A stretch of DNA of 64,000 nucleotides from a bacterium (lineage in GTDB: Bacteria > Cyanobacteriota > Vampirovibrionia > Obscuribacterales > Obscuribacteraceae). The notes under the pieces were generated by a model. That model ran no database searches, was not told where the DNA came from, and saw only the letters and a program-made list of their open reading frames with translations. Position numbers and translations under genes: made by a program. Of the stretch, positions 8,289-16,326 are shown piece by piece. Position 1 is the first letter of the stretch. The number at the start of each line of letters is the position of its first letter. The stretch covers positions 62,001-126,000 of the forward strand of contig JAGOSY010000001.1 in assembly GCA_018062085.1 (NCBI GenBank), read 5' to 3'.

Positions 8289-9701
8289 CTAGCTTTTTGC
8301 CAGGGCGCCAGCTTTGCGCTTAGCGCTCCAACCTTCAACATTGGCTTGCTTGGCCCGAGCCACTGCCAGAGCACCATCTGGCACCGCCTTGGTGATTACA
8401 CTACCGGCCCCAACCACAGCCTCAACACCAAGCTCTAACGGGGCAACCAAAACTGAATTACTACCAGTTGAAGCCCCATCATTGATAATTGTGCGGGCCT
8501 TTTTCTTGGTCAGATGGTCATAATTGGCTGTAATAGTGCCAGCGCCGATGTTGACGTGATTACCCAAAAGCGCGTCACCAACATAACTTAAGTGTGAAAC
8601 ATTGGTATGGTGACCAATTTCGGCCTTTTTCAATTCGACGAAATTACCCACTTTAGAAGAATCACCAATGACATTGCCTTCGCGTACATGGGCAAATGGG
8701 CCTATTTTGACGCCGTCACCAATCACTGAATTGTTAACTTGCGAATTATTGATAGTGGTGTTGTTGCCAATTTTGACCACACCCTTAATCACAGTAAACG
8801 GCCCAATCTGACAATTGGAGCCAATTTCAATATCGCCGACTAAATAACAACCAGGCAAGACGAGGGTTTCTTCGCCAATGCTTACCTCGGGGGCAATCCA
8901 GGTAGCACTGGGGTCAACAATAGTAACGCCCGACTCTAGAGCCAATTTCGAAGCAGTAATGTCGCGCAAATGCACTGTTGCTTCGGCCAACTCCACTCGT
9001 GAATTGATGCCACAAACTTCTCTAAAGTCAGTCAATATCATAGTTTCAGCAATGTGCTTGCCGTGATAAGCCCACGCCACCAAATCAGTCAGATAATATT
9101 CTTTCTGCTTGTTGTCACAAGAAAGCGAATTGAGACCGGCAGCAGCAGCGGGCCACTCGATGCAATAGATGCCAGTGTTTACTTCATTTATTAGCTTCTC
9201 ACCAGGGGAAGCATCCTTATCTTCGACAATGCCACGCACCTTACCATCTTGATCACGGACCATCCGTCCATAATTTTTCGGGTCTGGCACAACAGTGCTC
9301 AAGGCCGTTATCACAGCCTTCTTCTCGCGGTGGGTAGCCAGAAGTTCAGCCAGGGTATTTGCTTGCAAAACCGGGGCATCACCCACCGTAACAATGAGAG
9401 TGCCTTCAAAACCTTCTAGAGCAGGCATAACCTGCATCACTGCATGGCCGGTGCCCAGCTGAGGCGACTGCAAATGCGTTGAGAATGGGCAAGCAGGCGG
9501 ATTACTCCTGACAAAGTCACTGACGATATCAGCAGAATGTCCCACTACCAGATGCAAATGCTCCAGCCCCAGAGCACCAACAGCATCCATGACTCGACTT
9601 AAAATAGCGCGACCAAGAACTTCGTGAAGCACTTTGGGCTTATTAGACTTCATCCGCTTGCCTTGACCGGCAGCCAGCACAATCGCTCTAACAGGTCGCA
9701 T
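8289..9701 (-). CDS. glmU: Bifunctional UDP-GlcNAc pyrophosphorylase / GlcN-1-P acetyltransferase
   Basis: Makes UDP-GlcNAc from glucosamine-1-phosphate for peptidoglycan and LPS. The N-terminal uridyltransferase begins with the signature VLAAGQGKRMKSNKPKVLHE; the C-terminal half is a left-handed beta-helix with many hexapeptide repeats (IGSNCQIGPFTVI, IGDGVKIGPFAHV) and the acetyltransferase site GNFVELKKAEIG and NYDHLTKKK. The frame extends to 9728, but the ATG at 9701 is chosen because GGAGTGATT lies just upstream and MRPVRAIVLAAGQ is the standard N-terminus. A candidate structured RNA with terminator lies directly upstream. It converges with the Sm-like gene; near-identical GGCCGCTAGCT repeats fill the 34-base gap. 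Confidence 0.95.
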   Translation of the reverse strand: MRPVRAIVLAAGQGKRMKSNKPKVLHEVLGRAILSRVMDAVGALGLEHLHLVVGHSADIVSDFVRSNPPACPFSTHLQSPQLGTGHAVMQVMPALEGFEGTLIVTVGDAPVLQANTLAELLATHREKKAVITALSTVVPDPKNYGRMVRDQDGKVRGIVEDKDASPGEKLINEVNTGIYCIEWPAAAAGLNSLSCDNKQKEYYLTDLVAWAYHGKHIAETMILTDFREVCGINSRVELAEATVHLRDITASKLALESGVTIVDPSATWIAPEVSIGEETLVLPGCYLVGDIEIGSNCQIGPFTVIKGVVKIGNNTTINNSQVNNSVIGDGVKIGPFAHVREGNVIGDSSKVGNFVELKKAEIGHHTNVSHLSYVGDALLGNHVNIGAGTITANYDHLTKKKARTIINDGASTGSNSVLVAPLELGVEAVVGAGSVITKAVPDGALAVARAKQANVEGWSAKRKAGALAKS

Positions 9702-9748
9702 AATCACTCCATAAGGTGTAGCAAGCAATGATTATAAGCCGTAAAAGC

Positions 9749-9777
9749 AAAAAGCCTCACCAGAAGTGAGGCTCTTT
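9749..9777 (-). terminator. Intrinsic terminator upstream of glmU
   Basis: A perfect 8-bp stem AGCCTCAC/GTGAGGCT with a 5-base loop. On the minus strand it is followed by TTTTT, so it would stop transcription coming towards glmU. The plus strand has a weaker CTTTT run, so it may work both ways. Confidence 0.75.
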
Positions 9778-9906
9778 TGAAATGTCCGCAGTGTTGGTGC
9801 CGCCCCAACAGACTCAATCCCTTGTGTCTCTCGTACTGGAGTTCCTGCGATGAACAAGGCTAATCGTATCCATTCCTCCACACTATTGGCCACCTTTTAA
9901 CCTTTC
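9749..9906 (-). ncRNA. Candidate structured small RNA or glmU leader
   Basis: On the minus strand, a -10-like CATAAT (9911-9916) precedes about 130 bases rich in self-complementarity and then a clear intrinsic terminator (9749-9777). Visible helices include GTGTGGAG with CTCCAGTAC (one bulged A), CGAT with ATCG enclosing an 11-base loop, GACACAA/TTGAGTC closed by a GGGA tetraloop, and TGTTGG/CCAACA with a 7-base loop. The segment AGTACGAGAG matches the sarcin-ricin-type loop sequence of rRNA, and the helix with the bulged A recalls 5S rRNA helix II. I cannot place it in a known family; 5S-like RNA, 6S-like RNA or a cis leader of glmU are all possible. No good -35 was found. Confidence 0.4.
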
Positions 9907-10054
9907 GTTTATTATGCCCGTAACAAGCGTAATATCTTGTGGCATATAGATAGTGAGCCCAAATCACAACAATTAGTATCAGATGGTATCAGCAGGCGAC
10001 TATAGAGAAATAGACGGAAGAGCACTAAAATTGTTTCCCCACGTAACAAAAGTA

Positions 10055-10888
10055 ATGTTGCATAAAAGAAAAAAGCACAATCTAGGCAGTCTGATAATGT
10101 CGCCATTGGCCATTAGCATGCTCTTGGCCAGCCAAGGGAGTGTTGCTTTAGCCCAATATCGCAAAGCACCAGCCAAGCCTGCCCAATCGGGCGTCTATCC
10201 TGAATATCGCAGCCGCTTCGGCACAATTCGCTGGGTGCGCGACCAAATGCCTCTAAAAGTCTACATATCGCCAGGCCTGACCCTTGATAGTATGACCGAC
10301 CCCAATCTGGGAGTCCCAATAGCCAACACTGACAACCTGCCAGCCTGGCCCAATTTGGTAGCAAATGTATTGAGCAACCCGGAACAGTTTCAAGCCCTAA
10401 AGAGAGCAGATGGTTATGTCGACGGCCACTATCAAGCAGCCCTAGAAGGTGTTTTGTCATGGAAACAATTCGAGCGTGAAGGGCTGTTCTCATATGAGAT
10501 AACCCAAGACCCAGGAGATGCGGACATCTATGTCTTTTTCACCAATCACTTCGTGGGAAAAAGCGGCATGGCCCTTTTTGCTCAAGATATTCGTGGATAC
10601 ACTTCAAAAACGAACTTTCCTTATAAAGCAATTCTCGCCGGTGGCCAAGCCGACTTCAAACCAGCCGTCATTGTGCTCAGGACAACAGACGGCCAGGGCC
10701 AACCGATGTCGCTGGGAAAACTGAAAGCGGCGGCCACCCACGAATTTGGCCATGCGCTAGGTATTGAAGGACACAGTACCAATCCAGTAGATTTGATGAG
10801 TGCCTATTATGGCCGAGGAGTGATTTCGCCTAACGACGCAGCGACAATTAGGCATCTCTATCGCTTGACACCAGACTTAATACCATAA
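10055..10888 (+). CDS. Secreted matrixin-like zinc metalloprotease
   Basis: A 277-residue predicted secreted peptidase. A signal peptide with basic n-region (MLHKRKKHN) runs to GSVALA. The catalytic motif THEFGHALGIEGH near residue 224 is the extended HExxHxxGxxH zinc site of metzincins, and DLMSAYYG after it is the Met-turn, as in matrixins (family M10). The preceding part (RWVRDQMPLKVYIS, DADIYVFFTNH) matches the N-terminal sheet of these enzymes. No pro-domain cysteine switch is seen. The frame opens at 9983, but 10055 places the signal peptide at the start. It is followed 13 bases later by a membrane protein of unknown role that may be co-transcribed. Confidence 0.85.
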   Translation: MLHKRKKHNLGSLIMSPLAISMLLASQGSVALAQYRKAPAKPAQSGVYPEYRSRFGTIRWVRDQMPLKVYISPGLTLDSMTDPNLGVPIANTDNLPAWPNLVANVLSNPEQFQALKRADGYVDGHYQAALEGVLSWKQFEREGLFSYEITQDPGDADIYVFFTNHFVGKSGMALFAQDIRGYTSKTNFPYKAILAGGQADFKPAVIVLRTTDGQGQPMSLGKLKAAATHEFGHALGIEGHSTNPVDLMSAYYGRGVISPNDAATIRHLYRLTPDLIP

Positions 10889-10901
10889 GATAAAAACAAA
10901 A

Positions 10902-11810
10902 ATGAAAGGCTCTGACGACTACTCAAACAGAAGACCGCGGCCTCGCCCATCGGCGCCGCCACCTGGCGCGAGTAACGATCTAAGTCGCGGTTCTGCAAGA
11001 AATTTTAGTAAATACAGCGATGGCAGTCGAGAACTAGTTAATCAAGATCAAGATGATCAAGACCTAGATGATGAAGACCTAAATAATGACAATTTTACGG
11101 CGCCAAATAGCCGCTACGCAAATACAACTCGCCGGCCAAGGCCGCAAACTAATGGCACACCTAGCAAAACTAAAAGCAAAGGCAAAAGTAGGGCTGAAAA
11201 AGCGGCAGAAAAGAAAGAAAGAACAAAGAGACTGCGCTCTTTGCTGGGCAATCAAGCAATTTGCTTAGCTATTATATTTGCACTAGTGGCTGGCTTTAAC
11301 TGGATGGCGGCTGACTATAGCGGCGAATACATAAGCCAAGATCGCGCCCTAGGCTTGGTCAAACTCTCGCTCGTTCGCGAAGCTACTTACGTCGATGGCG
11401 AACTTTCATATAACGGCACTACTAACTTAGAGATGCAGCAAGGTGCTCAACCGAAAGAACAAAAGGTAGATTTGACTTTTATTTCGGCCAATAACGCCAA
11501 CGCCGCCCATACCAAATTCAGCAGACCCGGACTAATAACAAGAGCACGGTACATTGGCACCATTGACGGGTCGATAGCCGAAGGGGCAATCGTCGATGCC
11601 AAAGGCAGTCACAATGTAAAATTGACCAAGAACATTGTCGCTTCACTCTTCAAGCAATTGCAGCATCACACCCCATCTGTGCAGCTACCAAGGCCACCAA
11701 AACTCTTCCAGGTGCCAGATGCCGCACCACGGGTGCCACTACCAAACGAAACCGATTCAACCAAACCCTTTACTTATGGCGGCAGTTCAAAATCGCCTGA
11801 TTCACATTAG
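10902..11810 (+). CDS. Single-pass membrane protein with disordered N-terminus, unknown
   Basis: A 302-residue protein that I do not recognise. Residues 1-115 are disordered: a Pro/Arg-rich start (RPRPRPSAPPPG), an acidic Asp-rich patch (QDDQDLDDEDL) and a Lys/Arg cluster (KTKSKGKSRAEKAAEKKERTK, shortened here). One transmembrane helix follows (AICLAIIFALVAGFNW, about residues 122-138), then about 165 residues likely outside the cytoplasm with mixed beta pattern and a Pro-rich C-terminus. With the basic patch before the helix, an N-in topology is expected. It lies 13 bases after the metalloprotease gene, so a shared transcript is likely. Confidence 0.7.
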   Translation: MKGSDDYSNRRPRPRPSAPPPGASNDLSRGSARNFSKYSDGSRELVNQDQDDQDLDDEDLNNDNFTAPNSRYANTTRRPRPQTNGTPSKTKSKGKSRAEKAAEKKERTKRLRSLLGNQAICLAIIFALVAGFNWMAADYSGEYISQDRALGLVKLSLVREATYVDGELSYNGTTNLEMQQGAQPKEQKVDLTFISANNANAAHTKFSRPGLITRARYIGTIDGSIAEGAIVDAKGSHNVKLTKNIVASLFKQLQHHTPSVQLPRPPKLFQVPDAAPRVPLPNETDSTKPFTYGGSSKSPDSH

Positions 11811-11892
11811 ATATTACAAATAGCAGCCTAAATTCAATTGCCCCTCGGTTATGCCATTCAGCATTCGCAGGACCGCAATTGCAGGTGAATCT

Positions 11893-12960
11893 ATGTATAA
11901 AGTTCTTTCTCTCACGAGCGCCATCACTGCTTCGGTGATAGCAGCTTCTCTTTTCGTATGCCCGCCAGGGTATGCCACAGAAGTCGAAGCCGAGGTCGCC
12001 CACTGGGGCTTTATTGATGTATCAGGAAAGCTAGCGATCAAACCGCAGTTTCTCAGCGTTGGTAGCTTTCATGAAGGTCTAGCAGCAGTGCAGATCAATG
12101 TCAAAGATGGAGAAAGCACAACCGAGAAATGGGGATTTATCGATAAAACTGGAAAAATGGTGATCGCAGCTCAATTTGAGGACGTGCAAGAGTTTTCGGA
12201 GGGCCTAGCAGCAGCCAGGCAAGACAAATGGGGTTTCATTGACAAGAGTGGAAAATTTGTCATTGAGCCACAATTCGAGAGCGCAGGCCACTTTAGCGAG
12301 GGCTTGGCGAGCGCAGCGGCAGACCATCTAAGTTGGGGCTTCATTGATAAAACTGGCGCCTTTAAAATAGAGCCGCAATTCGCTTCAGTCAACGACTTTG
12401 CCAACAACCGAGCAGCAGTACTTATCAGCGATGGCTTTGGCTCTTACACTTTTAAAAGCGGTTTTGACACTTACGAAGTGCGTGGCGGGCAGTGGAGCTA
12501 TATCGACAAAAGCGGACAAATTGTCATAGACAGCCTCTTTGAGGGCGCCGGACTATTTTGCCAAGAACTTGCCCCAGCCGCTGTTGGTATCAAGCAAGGG
12601 CTGAACAAACCAGACAAATGGGGCTTCATCAACACCAGTGGAAAGCTAACAATAAAACCGCAATTTAACGCTGTTCATGCGCCTTCCGAAGGCTGTGCGG
12701 CAGTGCAGTTTGGTACATGGAAGAGCATAGGCCAAGGGCAGCGCTCGTGGATACCGGGAAAATGGGGCTATATCAATCTCTCTGGCAAGAAGCTTATAGC
12801 CCCACAATACGACGGCGCCGACAGATTTTCAGAAGGTCTGGCCAGTGTTCTTATCAACGAGAAGTGGGGCTACATCAATAAAGATGGCAAGATGGTGATT
12901 AGCCCAAACTACAGTGGAACGGGCGAATTTCACGAGCAACTTGCCCCAGTTCTTCCCTAA
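11893..12960 (+). CDS. Secreted WG-repeat protein
   Basis: A 355-residue exported protein made almost wholly of WG repeats. After a signal peptide (MYKVLSLTSAITASV to PPGYA), about eight repeats of the form WGFIDKTGKMVI..QFE.V..FSEGLA follow, each some 40 residues; one copy is expanded by an insert (GFGSYTFKSGFDTYEV). WG repeats are thought to form beta-rich interaction or ligand-binding surfaces, and no enzyme activity is known. The ATG at 11893 is chosen over the in-frame 11851 because AGGTGA lies 6 bases ahead of it. Two further WG-type genes lie at 52737 and 61080. Confidence 0.88.
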   Translation: MYKVLSLTSAITASVIAASLFVCPPGYATEVEAEVAHWGFIDVSGKLAIKPQFLSVGSFHEGLAAVQINVKDGESTTEKWGFIDKTGKMVIAAQFEDVQEFSEGLAAARQDKWGFIDKSGKFVIEPQFESAGHFSEGLASAAADHLSWGFIDKTGAFKIEPQFASVNDFANNRAAVLISDGFGSYTFKSGFDTYEVRGGQWSYIDKSGQIVIDSLFEGAGLFCQELAPAAVGIKQGLNKPDKWGFINTSGKLTIKPQFNAVHAPSEGCAAVQFGTWKSIGQGQRSWIPGKWGYINLSGKKLIAPQYDGADRFSEGLASVLINEKWGYINKDGKMVISPNYSGTGEFHEQLAPVLP

Positions 12961-12977
12961 AACCATAGTTAGGCTCG

Positions 12978-13946
12978 TTAGCCCTGCCCTTTGACAGAAG
13001 CAAAACTCTGCACCGCATCGCTGCCCAAGACTCCTGCGCGCTCATGACTGAGTTCGATAACAGTGGCAGCAGGCGGACAAAATAGCCTGATGTTACTGCG
13101 CGGATCAGCCCCTAGACCACGTGATATGTGAATCTTGGTACGCCCCACCTGCAGCATGCCCGAGGCATTTTCACGTGGCAATTCAGAATCGGTAATGATT
13201 GCCCCAAGACCAGGCAAGCGCACCTGACCACCATGGGTATGACCACCAAATGCTAAATGCAAACCAGCTCGTGAAAGCATTTCTAGCTGCCTGGGTAAAT
13301 GGAATAGACCAAGCTTTAAAGCGCCGGCTGGAGCGCCTTGCATTAGCGTCTCTAGCGCAGCTTCTTTGATGCCAGGATAATCAATGCCGGCAATAAATAG
13401 GTTTTCGCTAGCAATATAGTGAGACTGGTTAACTAAAACCTTAAAGCCACCTGCCTCAAGAGCAATGCGGTGAGGCTCGACATTGTTGCGCACAGGCGGA
13501 TGACGATGCTGGCGGAATATCCGGCCAAGAGTCTTATTGTAAATCGAGTAATCGTAATAGTCATGATTGCCGAAAACTGCATAGGCACCAAGCCTGGGTT
13601 GGCGAGCAAGAAGTTTGGGGCCATATTTCAAGCCATCCAAAAATTCGAAGACATCGCCGGTGAGAAGCACCAAGTCGTAATCTTGATCGGTAATAGAGCG
13701 AATGAAATCTACTTTCTCATCATCACTTCCTGACAAATGCAAATCAGAAATGTGCAAAATCTTCAAAGATTGATGACTGACTATAGCACTACCCGTAGTA
13801 TCAGACTTGGTTTGCACGGCAAGGCGCTCTAGGCGATAACGCCTAGTCTCGACCCTAGTGCCATAGTAAAAAAGCCCCAGGCCCAAAGCAGCCAGAGAGA
13901 GGCCTGCCAGCCCCAAATAAAGCTTGTAATTCTGCTGCTTAGACAA
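12978..13946 (-). CDS. Membrane-anchored metallophosphoesterase (YaeI/YkuE type)
   Basis: A 322-residue calcineurin-like phosphoesterase. A hydrophobic N-terminal segment (LYLGLAGLSLAALGLGLFYYG) anchors or exports it. The dinuclear metal motifs are in order: ISDLHL, TGDVFE, FGNHDYY and FGGHTHGGQV. The YkuE/YaeI-like group includes lipid-linked substrates such as UDP-2,3-diacylglucosamine, but the substrate here is open. It begins at a TTG inside the end of the BioY-like gene (8-base overlap), so both are translated from one message that probably starts at secA or tsaB. Confidence 0.87.
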   Translation of the reverse strand: MSKQQNYKLYLGLAGLSLAALGLGLFYYGTRVETRRYRLERLAVQTKSDTTGSAIVSHQSLKILHISDLHLSGSDDEKVDFIRSITDQDYDLVLLTGDVFEFLDGLKYGPKLLARQPRLGAYAVFGNHDYYDYSIYNKTLGRIFRQHRHPPVRNNVEPHRIALEAGGFKVLVNQSHYIASENLFIAGIDYPGIKEAALETLMQGAPAGALKLGLFHLPRQLEMLSRAGLHLAFGGHTHGGQVRLPGLGAIITDSELPRENASGMLQVGRTKIHISRGLGADPRSNIRLFCPPAATVIELSHERAGVLGSDAVQSFASVKGQG

Positions 13947-14775
13947 ATTCTTCTACCACATGATAGCGCTCAGACGGCTTGTTACCTGGTACAGCAGTGG
14001 GCCGCGGGGCAGAATCAGGGGCAGTTAAAGTATTGGCCAACCAACGGCAAGGGAAAGCAATTCCAACCATAACTAGACTGCTCAAGAAATCATAAATAAG
14101 TGGATACCAACTCATATTGCGAGCATGTTGAAAAACCCATGGTTGCCAGGCAAGAGAAGCACGATTACCATCAAGCAAATAAGAAACGAGACAACTACCT
14201 AACAAATAAAAGACACCTGATAGATGCACCACAATTAGACCGGCAACAACTGACATGAGCTGGCTGACACTGGTGCGCTTTCCCCGGGTAATCATGCCGA
14301 CCACTGCTGCGGCTGGAATTAGGGCCAACAGGTAACCAAAACCAGGCTCAAGATAGTAGCCAACACCGCCGCCCGAGGCAAAGGCGTGGATACCAAGAAG
14401 TGGTCCAACAACACCAAGCACAATGAAAGTAGCGCAAGCTATGGCCCCTAGCAGTGGCCCAAGAACATAACCGACAAAAACTGCAGCAGCAGCTAATGGC
14501 ATATAAAAAGTCTTACGCACAGTATTAGTGGGCGCCTTAAGCAGTGGCAAATAGGCCTCTACTTTGCTTTGATAACGCTCCGGAACAATGTTGAAAGCGT
14601 AGCGAATTTGATTTTCAGCAAAACTAGTTAAATTACGCTTTGTAGCAATGGGCACTTCAAAGGATGTAAACGAAGCCAGGAACAGCAAAAGAACACCAAG
14701 CAGGGTGAGAACAATCTGGCCCAAAAGTGACCTACGTCTGGTGCGCGGCGATATATCCTGGGCAACTAAACGCAA
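13939..14775 (-). CDS. BioY-like ECF transporter substrate-binding component
   Basis: A 278-residue protein with about six membrane segments. The core, FYMPLAAAAVFVGYVLGP then LLGIHAFASGGGVGYYLEPGFGYLLA, follows the BioY pattern (LxxLLLGPxxG, FAGGGG, GPTGGYL). BioY is the biotin-binding S component of energy-coupling-factor importers and can need the shared EcfA/A'/T module; none of those genes is in this window. The loop between segments 1 and 2 (RNLTSFAENQIRYAFNIVPERY) is longer than in typical BioY. The substrate is inferred only from family resemblance. It overlaps the phosphoesterase gene by 8 bases. Confidence 0.7.
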   Translation of the reverse strand: MRLVAQDISPRTRRRSLLGQIVLTLLGVLLLFLASFTSFEVPIATKRNLTSFAENQIRYAFNIVPERYQSKVEAYLPLLKAPTNTVRKTFYMPLAAAAVFVGYVLGPLLGAIACATFIVLGVVGPLLGIHAFASGGGVGYYLEPGFGYLLALIPAAAVVGMITRGKRTSVSQLMSVVAGLIVVHLSGVFYLLGSCLVSYLLDGNRASLAWQPWVFQHARNMSWYPLIYDFLSSLVMVGIAFPCRWLANTLTAPDSAPRPTAVPGNKPSERYHVVEEFV

Positions 14776-14888
14776 TTTTCCACCTCATTTGAACAGCTCT
14801 ATTTTCGTTTGCCGCCTTATGACAAGTCAAGCCCCGCTATATCCAGAACATGCATAGAAGTCATGTCTTTTTCGCAATACTTTGACGA

Positions 14889-15506
14889 TTAAGCTAAATT
14901 CGTATCCGTTACAGTCAAAGCAGGCGGAACAAAGAGTTCATCAAGAGACTCAGGACTGAAACTAAAGCCCGGTATTAGCGAGCTTACATCTCTCTCTTTC
15001 ACTCTTTTCTTAAATAAAGTAAGGAAATCTGGCGACGACAACCTATCGGTCCAGAGCACAAGAGCGTCTTCGTCGTTGTCTTGGTAATAGTTGCGGCGCA
15101 CACCTAAACTGCGAAAACTATACTTGCCATACAAACGTTGGGCAGAATCGTTAGAAACTCGTACTTCAAGTGTGATCCACTCAGCCCCCACTTTACGGGC
15201 TTGAATGATGTCACTAACCAACAATCGCTCCCCCACATGCATGCGGCGAAAGTCAGGATGCACCGCCAGAGTGGTAATGTGAGCCTCTTCACCAATCAGC
15301 CAGAAACCTGAATAACCCAAGAGCCGCTTATCTTCAGAATCGCGGGCGGCAAAATAATGACCGGTAGGATTGGTCAGCTCGTTGGTAAAAGATTGGCGCG
15401 ACCAATGATGAGAGCCGAAAGCCACGGGTTCAATTTCCATGACTTGCTCAAGATCGCTCAGAGTTAGAGCACTTATCTCAACTAGATTCGACTTTTTCGA
15501 TGGCAT
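14889..15506 (-). CDS. rimI: Ribosomal-protein-alanine N-acetyltransferase (GNAT)
   Basis: A 205-residue GNAT enzyme. RimI acetylates the N-terminal alanine of ribosomal protein S18. Motifs include WSRQSFTNEL near the start, the acetyl-CoA pyrophosphate loop (HPDFRRMHVGERLL, a variant of RxxGxG/A) and LEVRVSNDSAQRLYGKYSF with the expected catalytic Tyr region NYYQDNDEDALVL. About 45 extra C-terminal residues lie beyond the usual end. The first 29 bases overlap the end of tsaB, and the tsaB-rimI pairing is widespread in bacteria, which supports the assignment. Confidence 0.85.
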   Translation of the reverse strand: MPSKKSNLVEISALTLSDLEQVMEIEPVAFGSHHWSRQSFTNELTNPTGHYFAARDSEDKRLLGYSGFWLIGEEAHITTLAVHPDFRRMHVGERLLVSDIIQARKVGAEWITLEVRVSNDSAQRLYGKYSFRSLGVRRNYYQDNDEDALVLWTDRLSSPDFLTLFKKRVKERDVSSLIPGFSFSPESLDELFVPPALTVTDTNLA

Positions 15507-16326
15507 CGCCGTTTTTCAGAGTCACCGATGCACCCCGCAAATAAAGCGGCTCGGTCAGCCGATAATGAAATGCAGAAGCGCCCACCCCCTTCAAAGATAC
15601 CCGAAGCCAGGCCATTTTGGCTTGTAATGAAGCAATATTATTAACGACAGGGCTCAATTGCGCCTTCCAAATAGGTTCGATTGCAGGCTCAATAGCATCT
15701 TCAGTAGCCTTCAATCTAGCCATAACCGCAGGGTCCACGTGCCAAAGTGGGCAGAGCCCTAATTTCTCTGACAGACTCTCGTAAGTTAAGTAAACGGGTT
15801 CTTGCACAGCAACTAAATCATAAAAATCTTGAACAGGCTCAGGGCGGTAGACAGCGAGATAGCAATGACTGCGTGAGGCGGCCTTAATCACACCAAATAT
15901 TTGCTGGGCGACTTCTGCCGCAGTCAAACCGGGTAGTGCTCGCTCAAGCAAATCGAAGCAGGCCACTTCTAGTGAGTTCAGTCCGACTAGAGGCAACTTA
16001 AGGGCCTGAGCCAGGGTACGCGCCGTGGTTATGGCCACACGTATGCCAGTAAAACCACCAGGGCCAATACCCACAGCAATGGCACCAATGTCAAATTTAC
16101 TCAACTGATTTTCAGTAATTAGCCTATCTATGGTTGGAATCAAGAGACTAACTGACTCTTGGCGATTGGCCTTTTTGGCCCCTACCATATTGCCACTAAG
16201 AGGCAAGCGCGGATCGTCTACAGCCAGTTCGGCAAAATCAATACGCTGACAATCTAAGATTTTGCCGCCTTCAAATAGAGCGACTGTCAATTCACGCCCA
16301 CTCGTATCAAAGGAGAGAAAGAGCAT
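15478..16326 (-). CDS. tsaB: tRNA threonylcarbamoyladenosine biosynthesis protein TsaB
   Basis: TsaB is the partner of TsaD/TsaE in making the t6A37 modification of ANN-decoding tRNAs. The N-terminus LFLSFDTSGRELTVALFEG and the segment GIGPGGFTGIRVAITTARTLAQ are the diagnostic ASKHA motifs. At 282 residues it is somewhat longer than the usual 230, with the extra length in the C-terminal half. Its start shares one base with the secA stop (TAATG), a strong sign of translational coupling, and its end overlaps rimI. Confidence 0.93.
   Translation of the reverse strand: MLFLSFDTSGRELTVALFEGGKILDCQRIDFAELAVDDPRLPLSGNMVGAKKANRQESVSLLIPTIDRLITENQLSKFDIGAIAVGIGPGGFTGIRVAITTARTLAQALKLPLVGLNSLEVACFDLLERALPGLTAAEVAQQIFGVIKAASRSHCYLAVYRPEPVQDFYDLVAVQEPVYLTYESLSEKLGLCPLWHVDPAVMARLKATEDAIEPAIEPIWKAQLSPVVNNIASLQAKMAWLRVSLKGVGASAFHYRLTEPLYLRGASVTLKNGDAIEKVESS

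Noticed and set aside
9780-9906. 5S or 23S rRNA fragment
   Set aside because: Short matches to rRNA motifs (AGTACGAGAG, helix II-like pairing) exist, but the full 5S fold, especially helix I, does not form, so it is listed only as an RNA candidate.
10113-10493. 126-codon minus-strand frame
   Set aside because: Antisense to the matrixin gene; no ribosome site and Cys/Trp-rich, typical of a shadow.
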